Below, one piece after another: positions 17,544-28,154 of a DNA stretch of 64,000 bases. Positions within the stretch are counted from its first letter, which is position 1; each line of letters begins with the position of its first letter. Both the position numbers and the translations under genes were made by a program. The notes beneath the pieces are model-generated. The model did not search any database, had not been told where the DNA came from, and was given only the letters and a program-made list of their open reading frames with translations. This DNA is from Bradyrhizobium sp. CB1717 (GTDB taxonomy: Bacteria; Pseudomonadota; Alphaproteobacteria; Rhizobiales; Xanthobacteraceae), in assembly GCF_029714325.1 (NCBI RefSeq), contig NZ_CP121666.1, forward strand, positions 248,001 through 312,000, written 5' to 3'.

Positions 17544-19301
17544 TTACAGCGGAAGTTCCGGCTCGCGCCTGGCGTTGCGGCGGGCATTGGTGACCGCTGG
17601 CGATGCCGTGGAGCGGATAAAGCTCCAGCGGATCGAAGGGGCCTGCCGCGCATCCTGCCGGATCACGATCTGCGCGGTGCGGCGCGGGCCGTCATTGCCG
17701 GCCAGGAACACGCTGTCCTCGAGATCCACCTTGTCGTCGAGCGCCTCGAAGGTCCAGACGTCGCGGTTCGGCAGCACCAGCATGACGCCGCGGGCATCCG
17801 ACAGCCGGCTCGCCTTCACCGCCGGATGCAGATGGAAGCGCAGCGCGAAATCGGCGTCCGTGCCCTTGAAGCGTCCGCCCTGCGGCGGCGACAGCGTGTC
17901 CTCGCCGTCGATGCGCGCGCCGTCATTGGCGATCATCAGCACGCGGCGATGGATCGCTCCGAATTTGGAGAGATAGCCATCATGCGATGTCGTGAGCAGC
18001 GTCCCGTTCTGCACGACCTCGCGATAGCTCTCGACCTCGACCGGACCGCTGGTGACGGGCGAGCCGTGCAACAGCCGCTTCATCGCCGACATCTCCACGA
18101 ACTGGCATGACGACGTGTCATGATAGGTCAGCGTCGAATGCGCCGCGGTGCCACGCGCGAACGGTCGCCAATTGTCGCGGCCCGTGGTCGGCATGCCGCA
18201 ATTGGTGACGATGCGGCTGATGCCGGAGGACAGTTCGAACGACAGGCAGCCGGCATGGGCGTCGTGGCTGACGCCGGCGGGCGGCGGCGGGCCGGTGTCG
18301 ATGATCAAAGTGGTCTGGCCGGCATCGAGCCGTTGGAAGCCGGTATGCGGCATGTTCGCCATCGGCGCGCCGTGGGTGTCGTCATAGGCGAGCAGCGTCG
18401 CGAGCAGGTCGGAAGGTGTCGCGCTCATGCCGTTGAACAGCGCGAAATTGCCGTCGCCGTGCCGGAAGAAACGCAGCATCGGCATCATGCGGTCGATGGC
18501 GTTGAGCAGCGCCGGCGGCGGCGCGATGTTGCGCGCGGCGAAGGTCTGCCGCAGCGGCAAGAGGTCGATCAGCAATTCGATCAGCGCGCCCGGATTGCGC
18601 GAGATGTGGCCGCCGTCGGGCAGGATCTGCCGCTGCAATTCGTCCGAGAGCTTTTTCGAGGCGCTGCGGATGTGGCGCGCCTGGTTGGCGAGGCACAGCG
18701 CCGAATAGCACAGCGCGATCAGCACCTGCAGCTTCGGCACCCCGTCGGGGATGTCGACCATGGTGTAGCGCAGGAAGCGGATCTCGCGCGCGAGCGCGCG
18801 CAAATAGCGGCGGTAGAACTTGTTGTCGGTGTCGTTGAGCACCAGCGGCGCCTGCGACAGCAGCGAGATCACGCGCCGCGCCAGCACGTCGGCGCGCCGC
18901 GCGACGGGGCGGCGCTTGTTGGCGGGGTTGGCGATCCAGTCCTCGACCAGCGCGCGCGCATTGGCCCGTGTCAGCGCGGTGTCGGCGGCGCGCAAATGGC
19001 GCAGCCAGCCGAAGCCGAGCAGCGCGACCTCCCAATCCTCCGACGGCGGCTCGAGATCGAAGATCGAGCGGCCGTGGCAATTGACGATCTTGCCGGCGAA
19101 GACGAAGCGGCCGGCATAGATCTCGGCGGCGCGGGTCGCATCCGCGGTGCGTAAGTCATGCGGCGCGATGATCAGCCGGTCGGTGCGGCTGGGCCACACC
19201 CGCGACAGCGCAACAGAACCGCCGCTCGCGCGCGCGAGCATGTTCCGCGCGAAGCGGTTCATGACCAGCGTCGAGATACGTCTGCGTTGAGCGACCGACA
19301 C
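17544..19301 (-). CDS. Heparinase II/III family protein
   Basis: A 585-residue protein. The N-terminal half is an alpha-helical toroid (DIPDGVPKLQVLIALCYSALCLA, SDELQRQILPDGGHISRNPGALIELLIDLLPLRQTF). The C-terminal half is the heparinase II/III beta-sandwich (HTGFQRLDAGQTTLIIDTG, STLTYHDTSSCQF, RRVLMIANDGARIDGEDTL). Family members are polysaccharide lyases acting on uronic-acid-containing glycans. No classical signal peptide is visible, and in rhizobia the substrate is unknown; surface polysaccharide turnover is a possibility. The GTG start at 19301 has AAGG just upstream; Met14 (MNRFARNML) is an alternative. It sits between rsmB and purH on the same strand. Confidence 0.9.
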   Translation of the reverse strand: MSVAQRRRISTLVMNRFARNMLARASGGSVALSRVWPSRTDRLIIAPHDLRTADATRAAEIYAGRFVFAGKIVNCHGRSIFDLEPPSEDWEVALLGFGWLRHLRAADTALTRANARALVEDWIANPANKRRPVARRADVLARRVISLLSQAPLVLNDTDNKFYRRYLRALAREIRFLRYTMVDIPDGVPKLQVLIALCYSALCLANQARHIRSASKKLSDELQRQILPDGGHISRNPGALIELLIDLLPLRQTFAARNIAPPPALLNAIDRMMPMLRFFRHGDGNFALFNGMSATPSDLLATLLAYDDTHGAPMANMPHTGFQRLDAGQTTLIIDTGPPPPAGVSHDAHAGCLSFELSSGISRIVTNCGMPTTGRDNWRPFARGTAAHSTLTYHDTSSCQFVEMSAMKRLLHGSPVTSGPVEVESYREVVQNGTLLTTSHDGYLSKFGAIHRRVLMIANDGARIDGEDTLSPPQGGRFKGTDADFALRFHLHPAVKASRLSDARGVMLVLPNRDVWTFEALDDKVDLEDSVFLAGNDGPRRTAQIVIRQDARQAPSIRWSFIRSTASPAVTNARRNARREPELPL

Positions 19302-19420
19302 GCCTTGCCTTGAAGGGGGAGAGAGGATTCCGACGAATCCTTATTAATCCCAAAATCGACCGGCTGACACCACCCTGAACGGCGCGAATCAGCGTCGGGA
19401 TTGCAAAAACCAGTGCAAAA

Positions 19421-20767
19421 TCAGGATTTAACGAGCCGGCTTGCGAAGAATCCATCGAGCCCGCCGAGCTTGGGATCGGCGTTCGGCAGATGGCTCGGCA
19501 GGGTGCGCAGGTCGCCGTCTCCGGTGATGATTTCGGCGAGGCCCGCGACCTCCGACGCCTCGATCGGCACGCGCCGAAACGCGGGCTCGGCGGCCAGCAG
19601 CGCGGCCACGGCCTGCTCGCCTTCCTCGGGTTCCAGCGAACAGGTGCAGTAGACCAGCGTGCCGCCCGGCTTGAGCAGCGAGACGGATTTCTTCAGCAGC
19701 CGCTGCTGGAGCGCGGTCAGGGCGGCGATGTCGGATTCCTGACGGAGCCAGGCGACGTCGGGATGACGGCGGATGGTGCCGGTCGAGGTACAAGGCGCGT
19801 CGATCAGGATGCCGTCGAAACCTTCAGGCGGGCCGGCCCACTCCACGGCGTCGGCGACGACGGTCTCGGCCTGGAGCGACAGCCGCGCCAGATTCTCGCG
19901 CAGCCGCGCCACACGGGCGGGCGAGCGGTCGATTGCCGTGACATGCGCGCCTGATAGCGCCAGTTGCGCGGTCTTGCCGCCGGGCGCGGCGCAGAGATCG
20001 GCAATGGACTTGCCCTTGATGTCACCGAACAGCCGGGCCGGCAGTGCGGCGGCGGCGTCCTGCACCCACCATTGTCCCTCGGCGAAGCCGGGCAGCATCG
20101 TCACCGAGCCGTGCAGCAGCATCCGCACCGTCCCGGTCGGCAGCGTCTCGCCATGCAGGCGGCTCGCCCATTGTTCGGCGTCCGACTTCACGGTCAGATC
20201 GAGCGACGGCTCATGGCCGAGCGCCAGCGCCATGTCCCTTGCGGCCCTCTCGCCATAATGCGCGCTCCAGCGCGAAAGCAGCCAGGGCGGCAGATCGAGC
20301 GATTGCGTCGCGACCTCGTCGACCAGCGCCTTGCCCTCGCGCGCGCAGCGGCGCAGCACGGCATTGACGAGGCCCGCATAACGGGCGGCGCGTCGGTCGG
20401 ATTGCACGAGGCGGACGGAGAGATCGACGGCGGCGTGATCGGGCACGTCCATCCAGAGGATCTGGGCGGCGCCGATCAGGAGCGCGCTCTGCGCGCGCGG
20501 TGCGTCGGAGGGAATGCCCTTGTCGAGCAGGCGGGACAGGACATGGCCGAGCGTGCCGAGCCGGCGCAGCACGGTCGCAACCAGGCGGCGCATCAGCGCG
20601 CGGTCGCGGTCGGCCAGCGTCTTCAGCCCGGGATGGGCGCCGCCGCCGTCGAGCTGGTCGTCAAGCGTGCGGTGCTTGTGCAGGACGCCGTCGACGATGT
20701 CGGCGGCAATCCGCCGCGCCGCGAGACCAGGCACTTCGGATGGTGGGGCGAAACGTTGAGATGGCAT
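19421..20767 (-). CDS. rsmB: 16S rRNA (cytosine-967-C5)-methyltransferase-type protein
   Basis: A 448-residue RsmB/Fmu-type methyltransferase. Residues about 15-150 form a NusB-like RNA-binding domain (ARRIAADIVDGVLHK, DRDRALMRRLVATVLRR). The catalytic domain has SAM motif I IADLCAAPGGKTAQL, motif IV DAPCTSTGTIRRHPDV and motif VI VYCTCSLEPEEGEQA, with the two catalytic cysteines in APC and TCS. It would methylate C5 of a cytosine in small-subunit rRNA (C967 in E. coli numbering). It precedes the heparinase-like gene by about 120 bp and is divergent from the SDHAF4-like gene. Confidence 0.95.
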   Translation of the reverse strand: MPSQRFAPPSEVPGLAARRIAADIVDGVLHKHRTLDDQLDGGGAHPGLKTLADRDRALMRRLVATVLRRLGTLGHVLSRLLDKGIPSDAPRAQSALLIGAAQILWMDVPDHAAVDLSVRLVQSDRRAARYAGLVNAVLRRCAREGKALVDEVATQSLDLPPWLLSRWSAHYGERAARDMALALGHEPSLDLTVKSDAEQWASRLHGETLPTGTVRMLLHGSVTMLPGFAEGQWWVQDAAAALPARLFGDIKGKSIADLCAAPGGKTAQLALSGAHVTAIDRSPARVARLRENLARLSLQAETVVADAVEWAGPPEGFDGILIDAPCTSTGTIRRHPDVAWLRQESDIAALTALQQRLLKKSVSLLKPGGTLVYCTCSLEPEEGEQAVAALLAAEPAFRRVPIEASEVAGLAEIITGDGDLRTLPSHLPNADPKLGGLDGFFASRLVKS

Positions 20768-20954
20768 GCGGAAGCAAGGTTCTGAGCGAGCGGCAGTTCC
20801 GCCGCAATGGGCGCATGCCTAGAGAATTCGATCTGTGGCACGCGAATATGCCAAATGTAAGAATGGTCTCTCGCCTTTGCAGCCCGCCATGACCATTTCA
20901 GCAATGCGATATTGGACCTCGCATGCCCCGTGATCTTGCGCTAGGAGCGCCGAC

Positions 20955-21155
20955 ATGAGTGACCAGCCCTCCGTTCCTGATCGCAAGCAGCTCCCGCCGG
21001 CTGCCCAGCGCGCGTTGGCCGAAGCCGAAGCGCGCCGGCAGGCTGCTGCTGCGGCTCATGCCGAAGCGGGTCCCAAGGAATTGCAGGGACCGAAGGGGCC
21101 TGAGCCCACCCGTTACGGGGATTGGGAGCGCAAGGGCATTGCGTCGGATTTTTGA
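20955..21155 (+). CDS. DUF1674 / succinate dehydrogenase assembly factor 4 (SDHAF4) family protein
   Basis: A 66-residue protein: an Ala-rich charged N-terminal helix, then the diagnostic C-terminus GPKGPEPTRYGDWERKGIASDF split over residues 45-66. This C-terminal block defines DUF1674, the family of mitochondrial SDHAF4. That factor protects the flavinated succinate dehydrogenase subunit during complex II assembly; the bacterial members are presumed to do the same. The gene is small but its start is well supported by TAGGAGC upstream of the ATG. In many alphaproteobacteria it lies divergent from rsmB, as here. Confidence 0.92.
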   Translation: MSDQPSVPDRKQLPPAAQRALAEAEARRQAAAAAHAEAGPKELQGPKGPEPTRYGDWERKGIASDF

Positions 21156-21244
21156 GCTGCAGGTCCGGCATACCCTCGCCTTCCTACATACTCTCCTCTT
21201 GAGGCATCTTGCCGGTTCAGCCGACTCAGCCCTAGCGTGCACGG

Positions 21245-21835
21245 ATGCCGCGCTTCGAGCCCAGTCGCCCATACCGGCCGTACTACAGACGCTCGCCGTT
21301 CGGCCGGCGCTTCTCGGGGCTGTTGCCGTGGATGTTCGTGGTCGGAGCCGCGACGGCTCTGGTGCTCGTCTCCCGGCACGGAACGAACTGGCCTGCTGCG
21401 CATGACGCCGAAGGACGGGCGAAAGATACCGAGATCGTCCTGCAGCAGTCCGGCAACGCCAATGCACGCCAGCCGGTCGATGTCATCCGCACCGTTGACG
21501 GCGATACTTTTCTCGCGCGCGTGCTCCAGCGCAACGGCCGCGATCTCGTCGTGCGGGTTCGCCTGCGCGGCATTGACGCGCCGGAGATGAAAGCATCCTG
21601 TCAGGATGAACTGGACAAGGCCAAGGCCGCGACCGCCGCGCTGCGCGATCTGCTCGGCCAGGGTGACGTGACCATCAGCAATCTCGGAGCTGACAAATAT
21701 GGCCGCGTTCTCGCCGACGTCGCCACCAGGCGCACCGCCAACGTGTCCGCAGCGTTGCTCGCCGGCGGCTACGCGCGGAGCTACGATGGCGGCCATCGCG
21801 ACGGCTGGTGCGCGCGGAGCAGGCGCTTCTGGTAA
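21245..21835 (+). CDS. Membrane-anchored staphylococcal-nuclease-like (thermonuclease) protein
   Basis: The 196-residue protein has a basic N-terminus, one hydrophobic segment (LPWMFVVGAATALVLVS, about 27-43) acting as anchor or uncleaved signal, and an SNase-like domain. Domain motifs are VIRTVDGDTFLARV, VRVRLRGIDAPEMKASCQ (catalytic Arg and Asp/Glu) and ADKYGRVLADV. Such enzymes cleave DNA or RNA with Ca2+, or are small-molecule-binding relatives. The catalytic residues look intact, so periplasmic nuclease activity is likely. A bidirectional terminator follows directly. Confidence 0.9.
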   Translation: MPRFEPSRPYRPYYRRSPFGRRFSGLLPWMFVVGAATALVLVSRHGTNWPAAHDAEGRAKDTEIVLQQSGNANARQPVDVIRTVDGDTFLARVLQRNGRDLVVRVRLRGIDAPEMKASCQDELDKAKAATAALRDLLGQGDVTISNLGADKYGRVLADVATRRTANVSAALLAGGYARSYDGGHRDGWCARSRRFW

Positions 21836-21837
21836 CA

Positions 21838-21867
21838 AAAAAGCCGCGTCGAATGACGCGGCCTTTT
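21838..21867. terminator. Bidirectional rho-independent terminator
   Basis: GCCGCGTC-gaat-GACGCGGC (21843-21862) has a T-run on both sides (CTTTTC on the plus strand; TTTTTTG on the minus strand). It serves the convergent nuclease and L,D-transpeptidase genes. Confidence 0.92.
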
Positions 21868-21889
21868 CGATTCTCTTGCGATTTAGCGA

Positions 21890-22405
21890 TCAGCGCGTCA
21901 CGACCACCGTGGTGCCGACCGAGACGCGACTGTAGAGATCGGTGATGTCGTCGTTGAGCATGCGGATGCAGCCATAGGAGACGAAGCCGCCGACCGAGCC
22001 CGGCACGTTGGTGCCGTGGATGGCATATTCACCGCCGGCCAGAGTCATGGCGGCAACGCCCATCGGGTTGCGCGGCGAGCCGCCGGGAATGACGTCGGGT
22101 AGCTGCGGCTTGTCGCGCTTGACCTCGGCGGGCGGCGACCAGGCCGGGTTGCGGTACTTGCCGTCGATGCGGGTGGTGCCGGCCCACTGCTTGCCGGACT
22201 TGCCGACGCCGACCGGGTAGCGCACGGCGTGGCCGCTATCGAGAATGAGATAGAGTTTGCGCTCGTTGGTCTTCACCACGATGGTGCCCGGCGAATAGTC
22301 GCCCGGATGCGCACCCACCATTTCCGGCCGCGCCTCGGCCGCGGACGACATCATGACTCCTGCCCCGATGGTGGCGGCCAGTGCCACCGCAATCCTCATC
22401 GACAT
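21890..22405 (-). CDS. L,D-transpeptidase (YkuD domain), exported
   Basis: A 171-residue protein with a signal peptide (IAVALAATIGAGVMMSSAAEA) and a YkuD catalytic domain: GTIVVKTNERKLYLIL at the start, YAIHGTNVPGSVGGFVSYGC near the end followed by IRM. The HGTN His and the SYGCIR Ser-x-Gly-Cys-Arg catalytic Cys are intact. It forms 3-3 peptidoglycan cross-links or attaches proteins to peptidoglycan in the periplasm. Rhizobiales carry many copies of this family. The start at 22405 has GGGAAG upstream; the extension to 22453 is not needed. Confidence 0.93.
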   Translation of the reverse strand: MSMRIAVALAATIGAGVMMSSAAEARPEMVGAHPGDYSPGTIVVKTNERKLYLILDSGHAVRYPVGVGKSGKQWAGTTRIDGKYRNPAWSPPAEVKRDKPQLPDVIPGGSPRNPMGVAAMTLAGGEYAIHGTNVPGSVGGFVSYGCIRMLNDDITDLYSRVSVGTTVVVTR

Positions 22406-22704
22406 CAATGCTTCCCTTCCGTTGCCCCGAACGGGTCGTCCCAATCTACGCAAAACCCGGCAATGGCCCGCTCGCCCACACAGTATTAACCGCGCCCGTT
22501 AACCGGATGGTTTCCAAGCACGGCCACCGAGGGCCAGCCGGCAGGGGGAACAAAGGAAATGTTCGAAATAAAGTAAATGACCTGAAAACAACAGTCGGAG
22601 GGAAAGATGCAGCCGCGCCGCCGCGCGCCCTGACAAGAGCGTGAGGATGTGAATGGCTGTTGTTTTAGGGGGCGTGCGACGGCGCGACGGAATGCAAATG
22701 GTTC
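22406..22704. other. Upstream region of the L,D-transpeptidase, no gene seen
   Basis: No coding frame is convincing here. The stretch contains an A-rich segment (about 22535-22600) and a TTAA-N9-TTAAC pair at 22487-22503, which resembles a CtrA site but with the wrong spacing. The promoter of the transpeptidase gene must lie in this stretch. Confidence 0.4.
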
Positions 22705-22840
22705 GTGTCCCGGACAAGGCGCGGCACGAAGTGACGCGACGCAGAGCCGGGACCCAGGAGGCCGCACGATCCGCCGTTGCATGGGCCCCGGCTCTGCAGC
22801 GCACCGCAAGTGCGCGCTGCGCTGCGTCCGGGGCACGAGA
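22705..22840. repeat. Large palindromic repeat GTGTCCCGGAC.. / ..GTCCGGGGCACGAG
   Basis: The outer arms GTGTCCCGGAC and GTCCGGGGCAC enclose inner arms AGAGCCGGGACCCA and GGGCCCCGGCTCT, producing a long stem. It ends six bases before the acs stop codon and could stabilise or terminate the acs transcript. Confidence 0.8.
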
Positions 22841-22845
22841 GCGGC

Positions 22846-24792
<1,947 letters not shown>

Positions 24793-25183
24793 ATTTCCCT
24801 CCACATGCGGCAAGCTCAGGCCATGCCGACAGCATCATTTGACGGATTATGCGTCGGGCTAACCGGACCCGACAAGGAGCACAAGCTGGACCTTCGGCGG
24901 GCCGCCGACCATGCGGAGGGTCAAGGTCAGCCAGGTTGGCTGTCGCAAATCTGAAACAGGCCGACGGGGCGCCTTTCGGCTCTTTACCCAAACCGCGGAA
25001 TAGGCCCCTGCAGAGCCCCCATGCGCTGGCTGGAGGTATTTAGGAACCGCCCTTCACTGATTCGGGACTCGCAATACGGTTCGGAACACCCTAAATGGCC
25101 AACCCGGGTCCGAAGAGACCCCGTGGAACAAAAATCAGAACAGCGGCATTGACCGATAACAGGCAGGGCTAAGGCGTAAGGCT
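24793..25183. other. Divergent intergenic region between acs and topoisomerase IB
   Basis: No credible coding frame is present. Three GGAAC hexamer cores occur at 25043, 25083 and 25125 on the plus strand; the last has CATT after 17 bases, a near-match to the EcfG promoter consensus (GGAAC-N16/17-CGTT). Confidence 0.4.
25125..25150 (+). promoter_or_regulatory. Possible EcfG-type promoter of topoisomerase IB (one mismatch)
   Basis: GGAAC at 25125-25129 and CATT at 25147-25150 are separated by 17 bp, 33 bp before the ATG at 25184. The -10 element differs from CGTT at one base, so this is only suggestive. Confidence 0.3.
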
Positions 25184-26353
25184 ATGATGGATCAGCAGAA
25201 TCTCGGGAGGTTGCGGCCCGCTTCAGCCGATCCTGCCGCTATTGCGCTGGCCAAAGCCCTCGGACAATGGCCGAAACCGGCCGGTTCCACCCGTCCCAGC
25301 CCGAAAAAGGTGTTCGATTCAGCATCTCCGGCGGCCGTCGAGGCGCTCGCCAGGGAGCTGGGCCTGCGGCTCGGCGACCAGAACGAGCTGACCATCCGCC
25401 GCATCAGGCGCGGCAAGGGCTATTCCTTCGTGCGCCCCAACGGCGCCCATATCCGCGACGCCCGCACCATCCGCCGGCTGCACGCCATGGCGGTGCCGCC
25501 GGCCTACCGCGAGGTGCGTTATTCGGCCGATCCGAGCTCGCATCTCCAGGCCGTGGGTCGCGATGCCGCAGGCCGGCTGCAATACCGCTATCACGCCGAC
25601 TGGGAGAAGGTCCGCGAGCACCGCAAGGCGCATCGCCTGGAGAAGCTCGTCGGCGCGCTGCCGAAGATACGGCGCAAGGTCTCGGCGTTCCTGTCGGGCG
25701 ACGAGCCGACGCGCGAATTCGCGCTTTCGGCCGTGATCGAGCTGATCGCGCGCACCGCGATCCGCCCGGGCAATGAATCCTATGCCCGTCTGAACGGCAC
25801 CCGCGGCGCCACCACGCTGCTCAAGGCCAACGTCACGCTCGAAGAGGATAGCTTCGTGCTGACCTTCAAGGCCAAGGGCGGCAAGGCGGTGCGGAAGGAA
25901 TGCGACGCGGCCAAGCTGGTGCGCGCCATCGGCATTCTGCGCGGCGTTCCCGGCAAGCGCATGTTCCAGTATCGCGACGCCTACGGCATCGTCCGCGCGG
26001 TCAACACCACGCAGGTGAACGCGTTCTTGCGCGAGATCGCGGGCATCAAGATCTCGCTGAAGGATTTTCGCACGCTGATGGCGTCAGCCGTCGTGGTGGA
26101 ATCGCTGTCGCGGATCACGCCGGCGACCAGCCAGCGCGGCCGCAAGAAGCAGGTGCTGGACGCGATCCGCGCCGCGGCCGACAAGCTCTCGAACACGCCG
26201 GCGATCTGCCGCAAGAGCTACGTCCACGACACCATCGTCACCGCGTTCGAGGATGGCATCCTCGAGCGTTTTGCTGCGACGATGAAGGGCCAGCGTTCGC
26301 AGGCAAGGCGCGAGCAGCTGCTGGCGCAGGTGGTGGCGACCGCGGCGGTGTAG
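25184..26353 (+). CDS. DNA topoisomerase IB
   Basis: A 389-residue bacterial type IB topoisomerase (poxvirus/Deinococcus-like). Residues 70-105 (IRRIRRGKGYSFVRPNGAHI) belong to the N-terminal DNA-binding domain. The catalytic domain contains RTAIRPGNESY (Arg near 190-194), FKAKGGKAV (Lys about 229-234), SLKDFRT (Arg about 296) and the nucleophile Tyr346 in CRKSYVHDTI. It relaxes supercoils by a 3'-phosphotyrosyl intermediate without ATP. Met1 (25184) or Met2 (25187) could start translation. It is monocistronic and preceded by a possible stress-type promoter. Confidence 0.95.
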   Translation: MMDQQNLGRLRPASADPAAIALAKALGQWPKPAGSTRPSPKKVFDSASPAAVEALARELGLRLGDQNELTIRRIRRGKGYSFVRPNGAHIRDARTIRRLHAMAVPPAYREVRYSADPSSHLQAVGRDAAGRLQYRYHADWEKVREHRKAHRLEKLVGALPKIRRKVSAFLSGDEPTREFALSAVIELIARTAIRPGNESYARLNGTRGATTLLKANVTLEEDSFVLTFKAKGGKAVRKECDAAKLVRAIGILRGVPGKRMFQYRDAYGIVRAVNTTQVNAFLREIAGIKISLKDFRTLMASAVVVESLSRITPATSQRGRKKQVLDAIRAAADKLSNTPAICRKSYVHDTIVTAFEDGILERFAATMKGQRSQARREQLLAQVVATAAV

Positions 26354-26367
26354 CGACGCTGCCTTAG

Positions 26368-26455
26368 GGTGGGCAAAGGCGCGTAGCGCCGTGCCCACCA
26401 TTGCTCATGGTGAAAGGTGGTGGGCACGGCGCGAAGAGCGCGCCTTTGCCCACCG
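26368..26455. repeat. Palindromic repeat GGTGGGCAAAGGCGCG.. / ..CGCGCCTTTGCCCACC
   Basis: Outer arms GGTGGGCAAAGGCGCG and CGCGCCTTTGCCCACC enclose inner arms GCCGTGCCCACCA and TGGTGGGCACGGC. A diverged copy is at 55210. It lies between the convergent topoisomerase and SRPBCC genes. Confidence 0.92.
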
Positions 26456-26463
26456 TACGAGAG

Positions 26464-26919
26464 CTACGTCTTGTCGGACACACCCCTGTCCGGACCGGGA
26501 TCGCCGCCAGCCGCTACGCTTGTGAGCCGTTCCAGGTAGTGCGCCCATCCCTTCGCATGTGCCGCCGCCTGTTCCGCATTCGGCAGCCCGCTATGGGTCA
26601 TGCGCAGCAGCGTGCCGCCGTCGCGCTCGATCAAATCGATCTCGATCAGGCTCGAGCCGGGCGGCACTTCCTGACCGCCCTCCCAGCCGAACGTGTAGGC
26701 CAGGCGATGCACCGGCACGACCTCGCGGAAGGCGCCGCGGGCCGCGGCGCCGCGCGGACCGATGCCCTTCAGAAGATAGAGCCCGCCGGGATGCGGTTCC
26801 GTGGTTGCGTCCGACCCCATCCAACTCAGGATCTTCTCGGGGTCGGTGAGATAGGCAAAGACGGTGGCGCGCGGGGCGGCGATCTGGGTCTCGCGTCGCA
26901 CTATGAACGGCTCGGTCAT
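26464..26919 (-). CDS. SRPBCC / AHSA1-like domain protein
   Basis: A 151-residue START/Bet v1-fold protein. The opening VRRETQIAAPRATVFAYLTDPEKILSWMGSDA is split over residues 7-38 and is typical of Aha1-like SRPBCC proteins. It is followed by HRLAYTFGWEGG, LIEIDLIERDGGTLLRMTHSGLP and a final WAHYLERL helix. These proteins have a hydrophobic cavity and bind small ligands; the specific ligand is unknown. It is divergent from the cyclase gene, with about 65 bp between starts. Confidence 0.9.
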   Translation of the reverse strand: MTEPFIVRRETQIAAPRATVFAYLTDPEKILSWMGSDATTEPHPGGLYLLKGIGPRGAAARGAFREVVPVHRLAYTFGWEGGQEVPPGSSLIEIDLIERDGGTLLRMTHSGLPNAEQAAAHAKGWAHYLERLTSVAAGGDPGPDRGVSDKT

Positions 26920-26984
26920 CGGCGATCATCCCTGGTCTGACGATGGGACATGGCGGCGGCCCTGCGCTCCGTCAAGGATTGCCC

Positions 26985-28115
26985 GTGACAAAGACGGCCT
27001 TGCTTCGCCATCATCGGGCCATGCATTTGTCCCCGCCCCTCGCCTGGCTCGTCGATGCCGCCTCGGATTGCCCCGGAGCGGACCGCCTGCTGGCGGAACT
27101 CGGTGCGCATCTGATCGCCGACGGCGTGCCGCTTGCGGCGGGCGCCCTGACGCTGGAGGTGCCGCATCCGCTGATCGCGAAGCGGACCTGGCTGTGGCGC
27201 GCCGAGACTGGCAGCGTCATCGAAGCGCTCGGCTTCGCGCCAGGCGGCCTTGCGCCCGACCCGCCCAACGATGCCGGTCGCCGCTGGTTGCGCGACATCG
27301 CAGGCGGCGAGGTGCATGAGGATGTCGTTGGACGGGCCGATGGGCCGCTGCTCGGCTGGATCGGGCCGCGTCCGTTCACGGCGGATGAGATCGAGCAATT
27401 GCGCCAGGCTGCTCGCTTCGCGGCGACGCCCCTTGCCGTGCTTGCCGCGCGTGCCACGTTGCGGGCGACGCTCGATGCTTACCTCGGCAAGCGCAGCGCG
27501 GAACGGGTGCTGGCGGCGCCTCTGCGCCGCGATCTCGGCGAGACCATCCAGGCCGCGCTGCTTTATGCAGACCTGCGCAATTTCACGATCCTCTCGGAAA
27601 CCACGCCGCCTGCCCAGGTCATCGCGGCGCTCGATGCATGGTTCGATCGCATCGCCGGCGCCGTTCACGCCTTCGGCGGCGAGGTGCTGAAATTCATCGG
27701 CGACGGCGTGCTCGCGATCTTTCCGGTGCTCGAGGCATCGCCGCGCCGCGCCTGCGATGCCGCTCTCCGCGCGGCAAGTGCGGCCGAAGCCGGCATGGCC
27801 TATCTCAACGCCGAGCGCCAAGCTCAAGGCTCGCCGCCGCTCGCGTTCGGTGCCGCGCTCCATCTCGGCGAGATGCTCTGGGGCAATATCGGCGCCGCCA
27901 ACCGGCTCGACTTCACCGCGATCGGGCCCGCCGTCAATCTCGCCAGCCGGCTCGAGGGATTGTGCAAGCCGCTCGGCAGGACGGTGCTGGTGTCGGGTGC
28001 ACTCGCCGCCGAGACGGAGATGCCGCTGATCGCGCTCGGATCGCATTCGCTGCGCGGCATTGCCGCGCCTTGCGAGGTGTTTGCGCTACCGGAGACGCAG
28101 AACCGGACATCGTAG
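26985..28115 (+). CDS. Class III adenylate/guanylate cyclase, soluble
   Basis: A 376-residue protein with an N-terminal region of about 170 residues of unknown type and a class III nucleotide cyclase domain. The latter has metal-binding Asp in ALLYADLRNFTILSE, the second Asp in GEVLKFIGDGVLAIFP, and FTAIGPAVNLASRLEGL with the transition-state Asn and Arg. All catalytic positions appear present, so it should make cAMP (or cGMP). The N-terminal domain (HLSPPLAWLVDAASDCPGAD, WLWRAETGSVIEALGF) may sense a ligand. GTG at 26985 has AAGGA seven bases upstream; ATG at 27021 is an alternative. A second class III cyclase lies at 41925. Confidence 0.88.
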   Translation: MTKTALLRHHRAMHLSPPLAWLVDAASDCPGADRLLAELGAHLIADGVPLAAGALTLEVPHPLIAKRTWLWRAETGSVIEALGFAPGGLAPDPPNDAGRRWLRDIAGGEVHEDVVGRADGPLLGWIGPRPFTADEIEQLRQAARFAATPLAVLAARATLRATLDAYLGKRSAERVLAAPLRRDLGETIQAALLYADLRNFTILSETTPPAQVIAALDAWFDRIAGAVHAFGGEVLKFIGDGVLAIFPVLEASPRRACDAALRAASAAEAGMAYLNAERQAQGSPPLAFGAALHLGEMLWGNIGAANRLDFTAIGPAVNLASRLEGLCKPLGRTVLVSGALAAETEMPLIALGSHSLRGIAAPCEVFALPETQNRTS

Positions 28116-28147
28116 CCCGGATTACGCTGCGCTCCATCCGGGCTACG
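28111..28147. repeat. Short palindromic repeat CGTAGCCCGGATT.. / ..ATCCGGGCTACG
   Basis: Near-perfect inverted arms; overlaps the cyclase stop codon. A two-unit copy is present at 37176-37262. Confidence 0.85.
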
Positions 28148-28154
28148 GCAGCGC

